Of a stretch of DNA of 64,000 bases, positions 51,002 to 59,959 are shown piece after piece. The notes below the pieces were generated by a model. The model was not told where the DNA came from. It worked only from the letters and a program-made list of their open reading frames with translations, and did no database searches. Numbering within the stretch: position 1 is the first letter of the stretch; each line of letters starts with the position of its first letter. The stretch is from Pseudomonas bijieensis (lineage in GTDB: Bacteria > Pseudomonadota > Gammaproteobacteria > Pseudomonadales > Pseudomonadaceae), in the NCBI RefSeq assembly GCF_013347965.1, contig NZ_CP048810.1, positions 2,728,001 to 2,792,000 of the forward strand, written 5' to 3'. Made by a program: the position numbers and the translations under genes.

Positions 51002-51474
51002 ACGCCCTGATTACTGGTTTCATTCAATGGCTGGAGAAAATCCCCCACAGCCTGATCGCCTTTATTGCCCGTTTCTCCATCGCCGCGGTGTTCTGGAAGT
51101 CCGGCCAGACCAAAATCGAAGGCCTGGCCATCGACCTGTTCGACGGCACCTTCCAGATCGGCCTGCCGCATCTGGCGGACTCGACCATTCCCCTGTTCAA
51201 AAGCGAATACGCCCTGCCGTTGCTGTCGCCGGAACTGGCGGCGCATCTGGCGGCCTCTGCTGAACATGTATTCCCGGTGTTGATTCTGTTTGGCCTGGCA
51301 ACACGTTTCTCGGCGATGGCCTTGCTGGGCATGACCTTGACCATTCAGCTGTTTGTCTACCCGGACGCCTACCCCACCCACGGCACTTGGGCAGCGGTAT
51401 TGCTCTACCTGATGGCGCGCGGACCGGGGTTGCTGTCCATCGACCACCTGATCGCCAGGCGCTATGCCCGCTGA
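50998..51474 (+). CDS. DoxX-family membrane protein
   Basis: This 158-residue inner-membrane protein has four hydrophobic segments and the DoxX motif FIARFSIAAVFWKSGQTKIE. DoxX genes regularly close DUF2282/DUF692 operons, where they may help electron or metal handling. The start overlaps the DUF2063 stop by four bases. The exact role is unknown. Confidence 0.85.
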   Translation: MNALITGFIQWLEKIPHSLIAFIARFSIAAVFWKSGQTKIEGLAIDLFDGTFQIGLPHLADSTIPLFKSEYALPLLSPELAAHLAASAEHVFPVLILFGLATRFSAMALLGMTLTIQLFVYPDAYPTHGTWAAVLLYLMARGPGLLSIDHLIARRYAR

Positions 51475-51509
51475 CTAACCCCGCTCCCACAAGAGGCCCA
51501 ATGGCCGGG

Positions 51510-52424
51510 CTATCGCTGCAACCGATCCAACGCCTCGCCACTGCGCTTGAACCAATCGATCAAGTAATCGGCCAACACCTGGGTGCGCTTGGGCAATCCG
51601 CCCTGGTACGGATGCACCAGGTACATCGGCATACGCCGAGTCTGGTAATCGCGTAGCACCCAGCGCAGGCGCCCGTCAGCCAATTCTTCATGCAGCAGAT
51701 ACGACGGCAGCCGGGCGATTCCGGCGCCGGCCAGGGCGGCTTTTTTCAGCAAGCTGTAGTGATTGCTGGCAAACGGCCCCGACACGCGGACCCGCAGCAG
51801 TTCGTGTTGCTGGTGATAGAGCCATTCTTCCCGGCCGCTGTAGTGGCTGTTGAGCAGGCAGCGGTGTTCGGCCAGGACCTGGGGGGTCGCGGGTTCGCCA
51901 TAGTGTTCGAGATAGGCAGGGCTGGCGCAGGTCATTTCGTGCCACGCCAGCAACGGCCGGGCCACCAGCCGCTCATCGATGGCGGCGTCGGAGCGGATCG
52001 CCAGGTCGAAGCCGTCGCGGGTCAGGTCACGGTAACCGTTGTTGAGCTCCAGTTCGATCTGCACATCGGGATAGGTGCGAGCGAACTCCATCAGCAAGCC
52101 TTCGAAGAAGGTTTCGCCCAACGAAACCGGAACCGTCATACGCACCGGTCCAGAAACATCATCCTTCAATCGAGCCAATGCCTGACGTGCCCTTTCCACT
52201 TGCACCAGCAGCGCCTGGGCCTGGGGTAACAACGCCGCCCCTGCCGCCGTGAGGCTCAAGCGCCGGGTGGTACGTTGCAGCAACACCACCGAAAATCGGC
52301 TCTCCAACAGGCTGATGCGCTTGGACAACTGGCCTTTGCTGCAGCCCAACTGTTGGGCCGCCAGTGTGAAACTGCCGGCCTCTATCAACACGGCAAACGC
52401 CGCCAGGTCATCCATTTCGCTCAT
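51510..52424 (-). CDS. LysR-family transcriptional regulator
   Basis: This 304-residue regulator has an N-terminal winged helix (FAVLIEAGSFTLAAQQLGCS, KGQLSKRISLLE) and a periplasmic-binding-type effector domain. The frame is open to 52466, but the ATG at 52424 gives the normal length and starts MSEMDDLAAF. It is divergent from the short-chain dehydrogenase-like gene with about 100 bases between, so it probably controls that gene. The inducer is unknown. Confidence 0.9.
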   Translation of the reverse strand: MSEMDDLAAFAVLIEAGSFTLAAQQLGCSKGQLSKRISLLESRFSVVLLQRTTRRLSLTAAGAALLPQAQALLVQVERARQALARLKDDVSGPVRMTVPVSLGETFFEGLLMEFARTYPDVQIELELNNGYRDLTRDGFDLAIRSDAAIDERLVARPLLAWHEMTCASPAYLEHYGEPATPQVLAEHRCLLNSHYSGREEWLYHQQHELLRVRVSGPFASNHYSLLKKAALAGAGIARLPSYLLHEELADGRLRWVLRDYQTRRMPMYLVHPYQGGLPKRTQVLADYLIDWFKRSGEALDRLQR

Positions 52425-52528
52425 TGGATTGTTTCCAATTGAAAACCAAAGGTTGCCTATTAGCATGATTATCCAAGGAAAGAACCCCTCTAGACTGAAA
52501 ACTCATTCAACCCATTGAGGAACAGCTC

Positions 52529-53128
52529 ATGAAAATCCTGTTGATCGGCGCTAACGGCACCATCGGTTCGGCCATTGATAAGGAACTGTCGCCCCGCCAC
52601 GAAATCATTCGGATCGGCCGCCACAGCGGTGAACTGCAGGTGGATATCAGCGACAGCGCCTCGATTCGTGCGCTGTTCGCAAAGACCGGCCGTTTTGATG
52701 CCCTGGTCTGCGCCGCCGGCAACGTCACCTTTGCGCCCCTGGCCGACATGACCGAAGACAGCTTTGCCCTGGGTTTGAAAGACAAGCTGATGGGCCAGGT
52801 GAACCTGCTGCTGATCGGCCGCGAATTCGCCAACGACGGCGCATCCTTCACCTTCACCACCGGCGTGCTCAGCCACGATCCGATCAAGAGCGGCGCGTCG
52901 GCGGCCCTGGTCAACGGTGCCCTGGACAGTTTCGTGCGCGCCGCGGCAATCGAGTTGCCACGGGGCTTGCGAGTCAACTCGGTGAGCCCGAACGTGTTGG
53001 TGGAAGCCATGGGCAAATACGCCCCCTACTTCCGTGGCTACAAACCAGTGCCAGCCGTCGATGTGGCATTGGCCTACGCCAAGAGTGTCGAAGGCCTACA
53101 AACCGGTCAGACCTTTCACGTGGGCTGA
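52529..53128 (+). CDS. atypical short-chain dehydrogenase/reductase-like protein
   Basis: This 199-residue Rossmann-fold protein has the NAD(P)-binding motif LLIGANGTIGSAI and the CAAGNVTF segment in place of NNAG. The YxxxK catalytic pair is absent: where it is expected the sequence reads SGASAALVNGALDSFVRAAA. This matches a known SDR subgroup (Lin1944-like) that lacks the usual active site. It may bind a cofactor without standard catalysis. A LysR gene is divergent. Confidence 0.85.
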   Translation: MKILLIGANGTIGSAIDKELSPRHEIIRIGRHSGELQVDISDSASIRALFAKTGRFDALVCAAGNVTFAPLADMTEDSFALGLKDKLMGQVNLLLIGREFANDGASFTFTTGVLSHDPIKSGASAALVNGALDSFVRAAAIELPRGLRVNSVSPNVLVEAMGKYAPYFRGYKPVPAVDVALAYAKSVEGLQTGQTFHVG

Positions 53129-53186
53129 CACCCCTTGTGATGCAGGAACAGTCTGAGTAACGTGGCGGCACTTGTCTGGAGACCCA

Positions 53187-53864
53187 ATGATGCGTGCCGC
53201 CCGCTCCCTGCTGTTTGTCGCCCTCCTGCCGCTCTTTGCCGGCTGCCAATTGCTCGACGCCCCGCGCCAGAGCGTCTCCCACGCCGACCAGACGCGCATG
53301 CAGGGCGAACTCACGGCGGCCGATGGCAAGCTGGTGTTCCAGCCATGCCAGGAACAGCGCCGCTACATCGTCAACGACAGCGGTGGTACCAGCGTGCTGC
53401 AACAGGCCGCCAGCCTGGCCGATGAACAGGGCAAACTGTTTGCCGATATGCGCGGTCGTATCGGCTCCAGCGCGGCGGCCGGCACCGATAGCCAGCTGGA
53501 GGTGGAGCAGCTCTATCGCCTGGAACGGTCGAGCACCGCATGCAATGACGAAAATTTCAGACTGTTGATCCTGCGCGCCGCCGGCCATGGCCCCGAGTGG
53601 AACCTCAAGGCCAGCGGCAAGGGCCTGGTGCTCGAACGTGACGGCCAGCCGCCACTGGCGGTGCCTTACATGGAGGAGCAACTGGGTGATGGTCGCCTCA
53701 ACATCAGCACCGAAGCCAACGGCCAGAAGGTCGAGCTCTGGCTGGCCACCCAGCGCTGCGTCGACAGCGTCACCGGCAGTGTGCAACACATGAGCGCCGA
53801 ACTGCGGGTCAACGGACAGGTCCAGCGCGGCTGCGCCTATTTCGGCGGCGCGCGCAACGACTGA
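53187..53864 (+). CDS. COG3650-type predicted lipoprotein
   Basis: This 225-residue protein starts MMRAARSLLFVALLPLFAGC, a clear lipoprotein signal with lipobox LFAGC, so it is anchored in a membrane, probably the outer one. The mature part contains a WLATQRCVDSVTG segment typical of COG3650 proteins. Upstream ATG and GTG starts exist in frame, but the ATG at 53187 keeps a compact signal peptide. The function is unknown. Confidence 0.78.
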   Translation: MMRAARSLLFVALLPLFAGCQLLDAPRQSVSHADQTRMQGELTAADGKLVFQPCQEQRRYIVNDSGGTSVLQQAASLADEQGKLFADMRGRIGSSAAAGTDSQLEVEQLYRLERSSTACNDENFRLLILRAAGHGPEWNLKASGKGLVLERDGQPPLAVPYMEEQLGDGRLNISTEANGQKVELWLATQRCVDSVTGSVQHMSAELRVNGQVQRGCAYFGGARND

Positions 53865-53937
53865 CTCACAGGTTTTGGCTTATAATCGCCGGTTCACGCC
53901 CTGATGCAGTTGTGCATCCCGCGAACCGGACCCCGCC

Positions 53938-55551
53938 ATGTTACGAATCACCGAACTCAAGCTGCCAATCGATCATCCCGAAGAAGACCTGCGCCCCGCC
54001 ATCGTGCAACGCCTGGGCATCGCCAGCGATGATCTGCTCGATTTCACCTTGTTCAAGCGCAGCTACGACGCGCGCAAGAAATCCTCCGAACTGTGCTTCA
54101 TCTACACCATCGACCTGACGGTGCGCGATGAAGCCAGCCTGCTGCGCAAGTTCGCCGATGACCGTAACGTCAACGAGGCGCCGGATGTCAGCTACAAAGT
54201 GGTCGGCCAGGCACCAGCCGACCTGAGCGAACGGCCAATCGTGGTCGGCTTTGGCCCGTGCGGGATCTTCGCCGCCATGTTGCTGGCACAGATGGGCTTC
54301 AAGCCGATCATCCTCGAACGCGGCCCGGAAGTGCGCCAGCGCACCAAGGACACCTGGGGCCTGTGGCGCAAAAGCGTGCTCAACCCCGAGTCCAACGTGC
54401 AGTTCGGTGAAGGCGGCGCGGGGACGTTTTCCGACGGCAAGCTCTACAGCCAGATCAAGGATCCGAAATTCCTCGGTCGCAAGGTCCTGCACGAATTCGT
54501 CAAGGCCGGCGCACCGGAAGAAATCCTCTACGTCAGCAAGCCGCACATCGGTACGTTCCGCCTGACAGGCGTAGTGGAAAACATGCGTGAGCAAATTCGC
54601 GCCCTGGGCGGTGAAGTGCGCTTCCAGCAGCGCGTCACCGATGTACTGATCGAGGACGGCCAGTTGGTCGGCGTCGAACTGGCTAGCGGTGAACGGATTC
54701 ATTCCAGGCATGTGATCCTGGCCCTGGGCCACAGCGCCCGGGACACCTTCCGCATGCTCCACAGCCGTGGCGTGTACATGGAAGCCAAACCGTTCTCGGT
54801 GGGTTTCCGGATCGAACACCCGCAATCGCTGATCGACAGCGCACGCCTGGGCAAGTACGCCGGCCACCCGAAACTGGGGGCCGCCGACTACAAACTGGTG
54901 CACCACGCCAAGAACGGTCGCTCGGTGTACAGCTTCTGCATGTGCCCGGGCGGTACCGTGGTGGCCGCGACCTCCGAGCCGAACCGCGTCGTGACCAACG
55001 GCATGAGCCAGTATTCACGCAACGAGCGCAACGCCAACTCCGGCATCGTCGTCGGCATTACTCCGGAAGTGGATTATCCGGGTGGCCCACTGGCCGGGAT
55101 CGAGTTGCAGGAGCGCCTGGAGTCCCACGCGTTCGTGCTCGGCGGCAGCAACTACGAGGCCCCGGCGCAACTGGTGGGCGATTTCATCGCCGGCAAGCCG
55201 TCCACGGCACTGGGCAGCGTCGAACCTTCCTACAAACCCGGCGTCTCCCTGGGCGACCTGGCCCTGGCCCTGCCGGACTTCGCCATCGAAGCCATCCGTG
55301 AAGCCCTGCCGGCGTTCGAGAAACAGATTCGCGGTTATTCGCTGCACGATGCGGTGCTGACCGGGATCGAAACCCGCACCTCGTCGCCCCTGCGCATTAC
55401 CCGCAACGAATCGCTGCAGAGCCTGAACGTCAAGGGCTTGTTTCCCGCCGGTGAAGGCGCCGGTTATGCGGGCGGGATTTTGTCGGCGGGCGTGGACGGG
55501 ATCCGGATTGCCGAGGCGGTGGCGCGGGATATCCTGGGGCTGGAGGCCTGA
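53938..55551 (+). CDS. FAD-dependent oxidoreductase (COG2509 family)
   Basis: This 537-residue flavoprotein has about 95 N-terminal residues of a family-specific domain. An FAD-binding fold follows (PIVVGFGPCGIFAAMLLAQM, Gly104-x-Gly-x-x-Gly109; FGEGGAGTFSDGKLYSQI; GAGYAGGILSAG near the C-terminus). It is widely conserved as an uncharacterised FAD-dependent dehydrogenase. A TATAAT box at 53881 may be its promoter. It stands alone and is transcribed rightward. Confidence 0.88.
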   Translation: MLRITELKLPIDHPEEDLRPAIVQRLGIASDDLLDFTLFKRSYDARKKSSELCFIYTIDLTVRDEASLLRKFADDRNVNEAPDVSYKVVGQAPADLSERPIVVGFGPCGIFAAMLLAQMGFKPIILERGPEVRQRTKDTWGLWRKSVLNPESNVQFGEGGAGTFSDGKLYSQIKDPKFLGRKVLHEFVKAGAPEEILYVSKPHIGTFRLTGVVENMREQIRALGGEVRFQQRVTDVLIEDGQLVGVELASGERIHSRHVILALGHSARDTFRMLHSRGVYMEAKPFSVGFRIEHPQSLIDSARLGKYAGHPKLGAADYKLVHHAKNGRSVYSFCMCPGGTVVAATSEPNRVVTNGMSQYSRNERNANSGIVVGITPEVDYPGGPLAGIELQERLESHAFVLGGSNYEAPAQLVGDFIAGKPSTALGSVEPSYKPGVSLGDLALALPDFAIEAIREALPAFEKQIRGYSLHDAVLTGIETRTSSPLRITRNESLQSLNVKGLFPAGEGAGYAGGILSAGVDGIRIAEAVARDILGLEA

Positions 55552-55620
55552 CAGAAGCGTCCTTGTGAGGGCAATGCTGTTCACTCAAGGCCGAATTTGC
55601 TTAAGTGAACAGCATGACCC

Positions 55621-55710
55621 TGTGGGAGCGAGCCTGCTCGCGATGGCGGCCTGGCATTCAACACAGATGTTGACTGGTCCGCCGCTATCGCGAGCAGGCT
55701 CGCTCCCACA
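55621..55710. repeat. REP pair between convergent genes
   Basis: Facing REP copies (TGTGGGAGCGAGCCTGCTCG and inverse) lie between the convergent oxidoreductase and cysteine-synthase-like genes. Confidence 0.9.
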
Positions 55711-55733
55711 AGGGATTCCGGTGTTTTCAAGGT

Positions 55734-56828
55734 TCAGATATTCGCCCGCAACACACTCTCTGGCAACGCATCTCCCCTCTCCACACTCGCCGCCACGGCC
55801 GCCATCAGCCCGCTCAACTCATAGCCCTGGGCTTTGAGCCACGCGGGGTCGTAATAGGTCGTGGCATAGCGCTCGCCGCCGTCACACAAAATCGCCACGA
55901 TCGATCCCGACTCCCCTGCCTCCATCATCTGCTTCGCGGCGATCAACGCACCGATCAGGTTGGTACCGCTGGAACCACCAACCCGTCGTCCCAAGCGCTC
56001 GGCCAGGTAATGCATGGCCGCCAGTGACAGGGCGTCCGGGACCTTGACCATCGCATCGATGACTTTGGGCAAGAACGACGCCTCGACCCGTGGTCGGCCG
56101 ATACCCTCGATGCGCGAGCCGCAATCCATGCGCAGATTGGCATCGCCGCTGCGGTAGTAGTCGAAGAACACCGAACGCTCGGCGTCGGCACACAACACCC
56201 GGGTGCCGTGCTGGCGATAACGCACGTAGCGCCCCAGGGTGGCCGTGGTGCCGCCCGTGCCGGGACTGGAAATCAGCCAGCTTGGCTCCGGATGCCGCTC
56301 GAAGCGCATCTGCTGGAAGATCGATTCGGCAATGTTGTTATTGGCCCGCCAGTCCGTGGCGCGCTCGGCATAGGTGAACTGGTCGATGAAATGCCCGTCA
56401 TGCTCGCGGGCCAGGCGTTCGGATTCGGCGTAGATCTGCGTCGGATCGTCCACCAGATGGCTCTGGCCGCCATAGAAGGCGATCTGTGCGATTTTTTCCC
56501 TGGAGGTGGACGCTGGCATCACTGCAATGAACGGCAGGCCCAGCAGACGGGCAAAGTACGCCTCCGAAATGGCTGTCGAACCGCTGGAAGCTTCGATCAC
56601 CGGCGCCCCAGGCTTGAGCCAACCGTTACACAACGCATAGAGAAACAGCGAACGGGCCAGCCGATGCTTGAGGCTGCCAGTGGGATGGCTGGACTCATCC
56701 TTGAAATACAGTTCGATGCCCGGCAGGCCAGGCAGCGATAGCGGAATCAGGTGGGTATCGGCGCTGCGCTGGAAGTCAGCCTCGATGATGCGGATCGCTT
56801 CGCGCGCCCACTGGCGGTGGTCGTTCAT
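55734..56828 (-). CDS. PLP-dependent cysteine synthase-like enzyme (possible cysteine desulfhydrase)
   Basis: This 364-residue fold-type II PLP enzyme has the cofactor lysine Lys54 ([11 protein letters not shown]), the [18 protein letters not shown] phosphate/substrate loop and the [19 protein letters not shown] glycine loop. It differs from CysK/CysM and resembles the Cds1-type cysteine desulfhydrase group, which releases sulfide from cysteine. The gene stands alone. Substrate and direction of reaction cannot be decided from sequence. Confidence 0.82.
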   Translation of the reverse strand: MNDHRQWAREAIRIIEADFQRSADTHLIPLSLPGLPGIELYFKDESSHPTGSLKHRLARSLFLYALCNGWLKPGAPVIEASSGSTAISEAYFARLLGLPFIAVMPASTSREKIAQIAFYGGQSHLVDDPTQIYAESERLAREHDGHFIDQFTYAERATDWRANNNIAESIFQQMRFERHPEPSWLISSPGTGGTTATLGRYVRYRQHGTRVLCADAERSVFFDYYRSGDANLRMDCGSRIEGIGRPRVEASFLPKVIDAMVKVPDALSLAAMHYLAERLGRRVGGSSGTNLIGALIAAKQMMEAGESGSIVAILCDGGERYATTYYDPAWLKAQGYELSGLMAAVAASVERGDALPESVLRANI

Positions 56829-57096
56829 GGTGTTTTCTCACTGGATCGGTTCGACGCGGGGAACCTGACGGTCATGCAGGCGCGACTTTGGTCTCGGAAA
56901 AACCAGGCACAAGCTTAGGAAAAAACCGACAGCGCGCACAGGTACAGCTAAGGTCCAATATGCGCCGTAACTGCCCGACCGCGCCGTGCAGGCGTTGTAA
57001 CGCCATATAACAAAAAAGAATATAACTTTTGTTTTAACAACTAACAGTACGGGTTAGGGTGTGCCATCTTTTTGATTCGATGAATGGAGAGCGATC

Positions 57097-58284
57097 GTGG
57101 CTCTACGTAATTCTCTGACACGTTTTTTCCAGCTGGAGGCGGCCAGTGGCCTGCTACTGATCGCTGCCGCCGTACTGGCCCTGGCCATCAATAATTCGCC
57201 GCTGTCCTGGCTGTATAACGGCCTGCTGGACACCCCGGTGGTGGCCCAGGTCGGCGCGCTGAAAATCGCCAAACCCTTGCTGCTATGGATCAATGACGGC
57301 CTGATGGCGATGTTCTTCCTGCTCATCGGCCTGGAGGTCAAGCGCGAGGTCCTCGACGGGCAACTGTCGAAACCTTCGCAAATCGTCCTGCCGGGCGCGG
57401 CGGCGATTGGCGGCATGGTGGTGCCGGCGCTGATCTACTGGTTCCTCAACCGTGACAATCCCCCCGCCCTCGCCGGCTGGGCAATCCCGACGGCCACCGA
57501 CATCGCGTTCGCCCTCGGCGTGCTGGCCTTGCTCGGCAAGCGGGTGCCGGTGTCGCTCAAGCTGTTCCTGATGACCCTGGCGATCATCGACGACCTGGGC
57601 GCCATTATCATCATCGCCATCTTCTACTCCGGCGCCCTGTCGACCTTGTCGCTCATGCTGGCAGCTGCCTGCATCGCCGCATTGGTGGCGATGAACCGGA
57701 TGGGCGTGGTCAAGCTCGGGCCCTACATGGTCGTGGGCCTGATCCTCTGGGTCTGCGTACTCAAGAGCGGTGTCCATGCCACCTTGGCCGGTGTGACCCT
57801 GGCGTTCTGCATCCCGCTGCGCACGAAGAATGCCGAATCTTCACCGCTGCTGAGCCTGGAGCATGCACTGCATCCCTGGGTGGCCTACGGTATCCTGCCG
57901 CTGTTCGCCTTCGCCAACGCCGGCCTGTCCCTGAGTGGCGTCACCGTCGAAAGCTTTACCCATCACGTGCCGATGGGTATCGCGATCGGCCTGTTACTGG
58001 GCAAGACCGTCGGCGTCCTCGGTCTGACCTGGCTGGCCGTGAAAATCGGCATTGCCAGCCTGCCCGCCGGCGCCAATTGGGGTCAGGTACTGGGCGTGGC
58101 GATCCTGTGTGGCATCGGGTTCACCATGAGCCTGTTCGTCGGCTCCCTGGCGTTCGAGCCTGGCGTGAGTGACTACGCCGGCATGGATCGGATGGGGATT
58201 CTCACCGGTTCGATCCTCGCGGCGTTGTTGGGTTACGCGGTGACAGCTGCGTCCAGTCGCAAGCAGCCTGCATTGCCAAGCTGA
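57097..58284 (+). CDS. nhaA: Na+/H+ antiporter NhaA
   Basis: This 395-residue inner-membrane antiporter has the paired aspartates Asp165-Asp166 in [12 protein letters not shown] and Asp135 in [15 protein letters not shown], which are essential in NhaA. Twelve hydrophobic segments are visible. The GTG at 57097 has a GGAGA site six bases upstream. It extrudes sodium in exchange for protons. The AT-rich upstream region has an ACAAAA/TTTTGT inverted repeat of unknown meaning. Confidence 0.94.
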   Translation: MALRNSLTRFFQLEAASGLLLIAAAVLALAINNSPLSWLYNGLLDTPVVAQVGALKIAKPLLLWINDGLMAMFFLLIGLEVKREVLDGQLSKPSQIVLPGAAAIGGMVVPALIYWFLNRDNPPALAGWAIPTATDIAFALGVLALLGKRVPVSLKLFLMTLAIIDDLGAIIIIAIFYSGALSTLSLMLAAACIAALVAMNRMGVVKLGPYMVVGLILWVCVLKSGVHATLAGVTLAFCIPLRTKNAESSPLLSLEHALHPWVAYGILPLFAFANAGLSLSGVTVESFTHHVPMGIAIGLLLGKTVGVLGLTWLAVKIGIASLPAGANWGQVLGVAILCGIGFTMSLFVGSLAFEPGVSDYAGMDRMGILTGSILAALLGYAVTAASSRKQPALPS

Positions 58285-58367
58285 TTCCTGGCTGCCTGAG
58301 GGGTGCGTATATCCATTGCTGCGGTAACGGCTATGTACACCGCCCCGCCCCCGGAAACAAAGCCATA

Positions 58368-58407
58368 AAAAAACGGCGCCTTCCGTCCAGGACAAGGCGC
58401 CGTTTTC
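58368..58407. terminator. bidirectional terminator between nhaA and the glycine-zipper lipoprotein gene
   Basis: AAAACGGCGCCTT and AAGGCGCCGTTTT form a 13-bp stem with A- and T-runs on both sides, between convergent genes. Confidence 0.92.
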
Positions 58408-58422
58408 TCAAACAATTCCAGC

Positions 58423-58887
58423 TTAGTGGGATACGCGACTCGTACCATCCACAGTGGAAATACGAACCCGCTCACCCACACGGAACACCTCGTTTTCCTG
58501 AACCTGCTGCACATAGGCACGCATGCTGCCGTCATCTTCACGAACGGTGATTTCCACACCCTGGGTACGGGTCAGGCCTTCTTCGGTGGCAGAGCCGATC
58601 AGGCCACCGGCCACAGCGCCAATCACTGCGGCGACGATGCTGCCACGACCGCCACCGATGGCGCTACCGCCTACACCACCGACCACGGCACCGGCCGCAC
58701 CGCCGATAGGGGTCTTGGTGCCTTCGATCTTGACCGGACGCAGGGATTCGATGGTCCCCATGCGAATCGTCTGCACGCGACGCGCTTCGTCACGGGAATA
58801 GGAGTCACCGGTCAGGCTCGACTGACAGCCAGTGAGCAACATCGCCATCGTGGAAAAGGAAGCAACCAGCAAAACAGACTTACGCAT
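58423..58887 (-). CDS. glycine-zipper 2TM lipoprotein (SlyB/Pcp-like)
   Basis: This 154-residue protein starts MRKSVLLVASFSTMAMLLTGC, a lipoprotein signal with lipobox LLTGC. It is followed by a glycine-zipper hairpin (GGAAGAVVGGVGGSAIGGG and VIGAVAGGLIGSATEEG) typical of outer-membrane SlyB/Pcp proteins. The frame is open upstream, but the ATG at 58887 is required for the signal peptide. Such proteins help envelope integrity. Confidence 0.9.
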   Translation of the reverse strand: MRKSVLLVASFSTMAMLLTGCQSSLTGDSYSRDEARRVQTIRMGTIESLRPVKIEGTKTPIGGAAGAVVGGVGGSAIGGGRGSIVAAVIGAVAGGLIGSATEEGLTRTQGVEITVREDDGSMRAYVQQVQENEVFRVGERVRISTVDGTSRVSH

Positions 58888-59057
58888 AGCATCAACTCCA
58901 AAAGACAGGGATTCATTAAACTCCGCGACTTGACGCCTGTCACGGTCTCGCCGGGATAAAATTGTTTTCATTCAGGTGGGATACAGGCGCACCGGAAAAA
59001 TTCACCCAACAGTAGCGCCAATTTCCAAAACCTGCGTCATCAACCCGGGGATTTTTC

Positions 59058-59291
59058 ATGGATTATTTCATTATCGTCGCGATCACCGTGGCCGGCTTGT
59101 ACTTCCACTGGTGGTTGTACGTACGGATCAAACGCTGGATGGACCGCGACCTGGCGCTGTCCCTGGCGGGGCAGGATGAACGGAAAAAGACCTACATGCT
59201 GCAACAACTGGCCCGCGCCCGGGAGCAAGGCATCAAGCGCCGGGACTTGCCGCAATGGCTTCAAACCGCTGCGGCAGGTTATCGCGGCTAA
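59058..59291 (+). CDS. small membrane protein of unknown function
   Basis: This 77-residue protein has one N-terminal membrane helix ([20 protein letters not shown]) and a basic cytoplasmic tail ([20 protein letters not shown]). A GGGGATTTTTC stretch precedes the ATG. Its 3' end overlaps the pdxH stop by four bases in convergent orientation. No family is recognised. Confidence 0.7.
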   Translation: MDYFIIVAITVAGLYFHWWLYVRIKRWMDRDLALSLAGQDERKKTYMLQQLARAREQGIKRRDLPQWLQTAAAGYRG

Positions 59292-59935
59292 GGAGCCAGG
59301 CGCTCGCGAATCCAGTTCGTCCCTTGCAGACGATAGTTGAGGCGATCGTGCAGGCGGCTCGGACGGCCTTGCCAGAACTCGATGCGCTCGGGCAGTAAAC
59401 GATAACCACCCCAATGCTCCGGGCAGTGCGGCTGGCTGTCGCTGAAACGTTGTTCGGTGGCCTTGAGCAAGTCGTCCAGCTCAGCGCGCCCTGAAATCAC
59501 CCGGCTCTGGGGGGAAGCCCAGGCGCCGAGACGGCTGCCCAGCGGGCGAACCTGATAATAGGCGTCCGACTCCTGCGCCGTGACCTTGACCACTTTGCCT
59601 TCGATGCGCACCTGGCGTTCCAGGGCCGGCCAGAAAAACGTCATGGCCGCGAATGGATTCGCGGCCAGTTGCTGGCCCTTGGCGCTGTCGTAGTTGGTGA
59701 AGAACGTGAAGCCCAAGGCATCCAGGCCCTTGAGCAGCAGAATTCGACAGTGCGGTCGCCCTTGTGCATCCACCGTGGCCAGGGTCATGGCGTTAGCCTC
59801 AACCGGAGCCTGCTCGGTTTTCACCGCGTCGGCGAACCATTGGTGGAACAATGCAAACGGCTCGGCCGGGGCTTGTGCCTCGGTCAAGCCATCGCGGGTG
59901 TAGTCGCGGCGCATATCAGCCAGCGGTTGGGTCAT
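59288..59935 (-). CDS. pdxH: pyridoxine/pyridoxamine 5'-phosphate oxidase
   Basis: This 215-residue FMN enzyme makes pyridoxal 5'-phosphate. The motifs [40 protein letters not shown] and the C-terminal [15 protein letters not shown] are diagnostic. The length is typical. It follows the OmpA-like lipoprotein gene in the same direction with 24 bases between. Confidence 0.95.
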   Translation of the reverse strand: MTQPLADMRRDYTRDGLTEAQAPAEPFALFHQWFADAVKTEQAPVEANAMTLATVDAQGRPHCRILLLKGLDALGFTFFTNYDSAKGQQLAANPFAAMTFFWPALERQVRIEGKVVKVTAQESDAYYQVRPLGSRLGAWASPQSRVISGRAELDDLLKATEQRFSDSQPHCPEHWGGYRLLPERIEFWQGRPSRLHDRLNYRLQGTNWIRERLAP

Positions 59936-59959
59936 GGCGCGTTCCTTGTGGTTAGCCCA

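Noticed and set aside
57010..57032. ACAAAA/TTTTGT inverted repeat upstream of nhaA as a regulator site
   Set aside because: The arms are short and AT-rich, so chance is likely; it is only mentioned in the nhaA entry.
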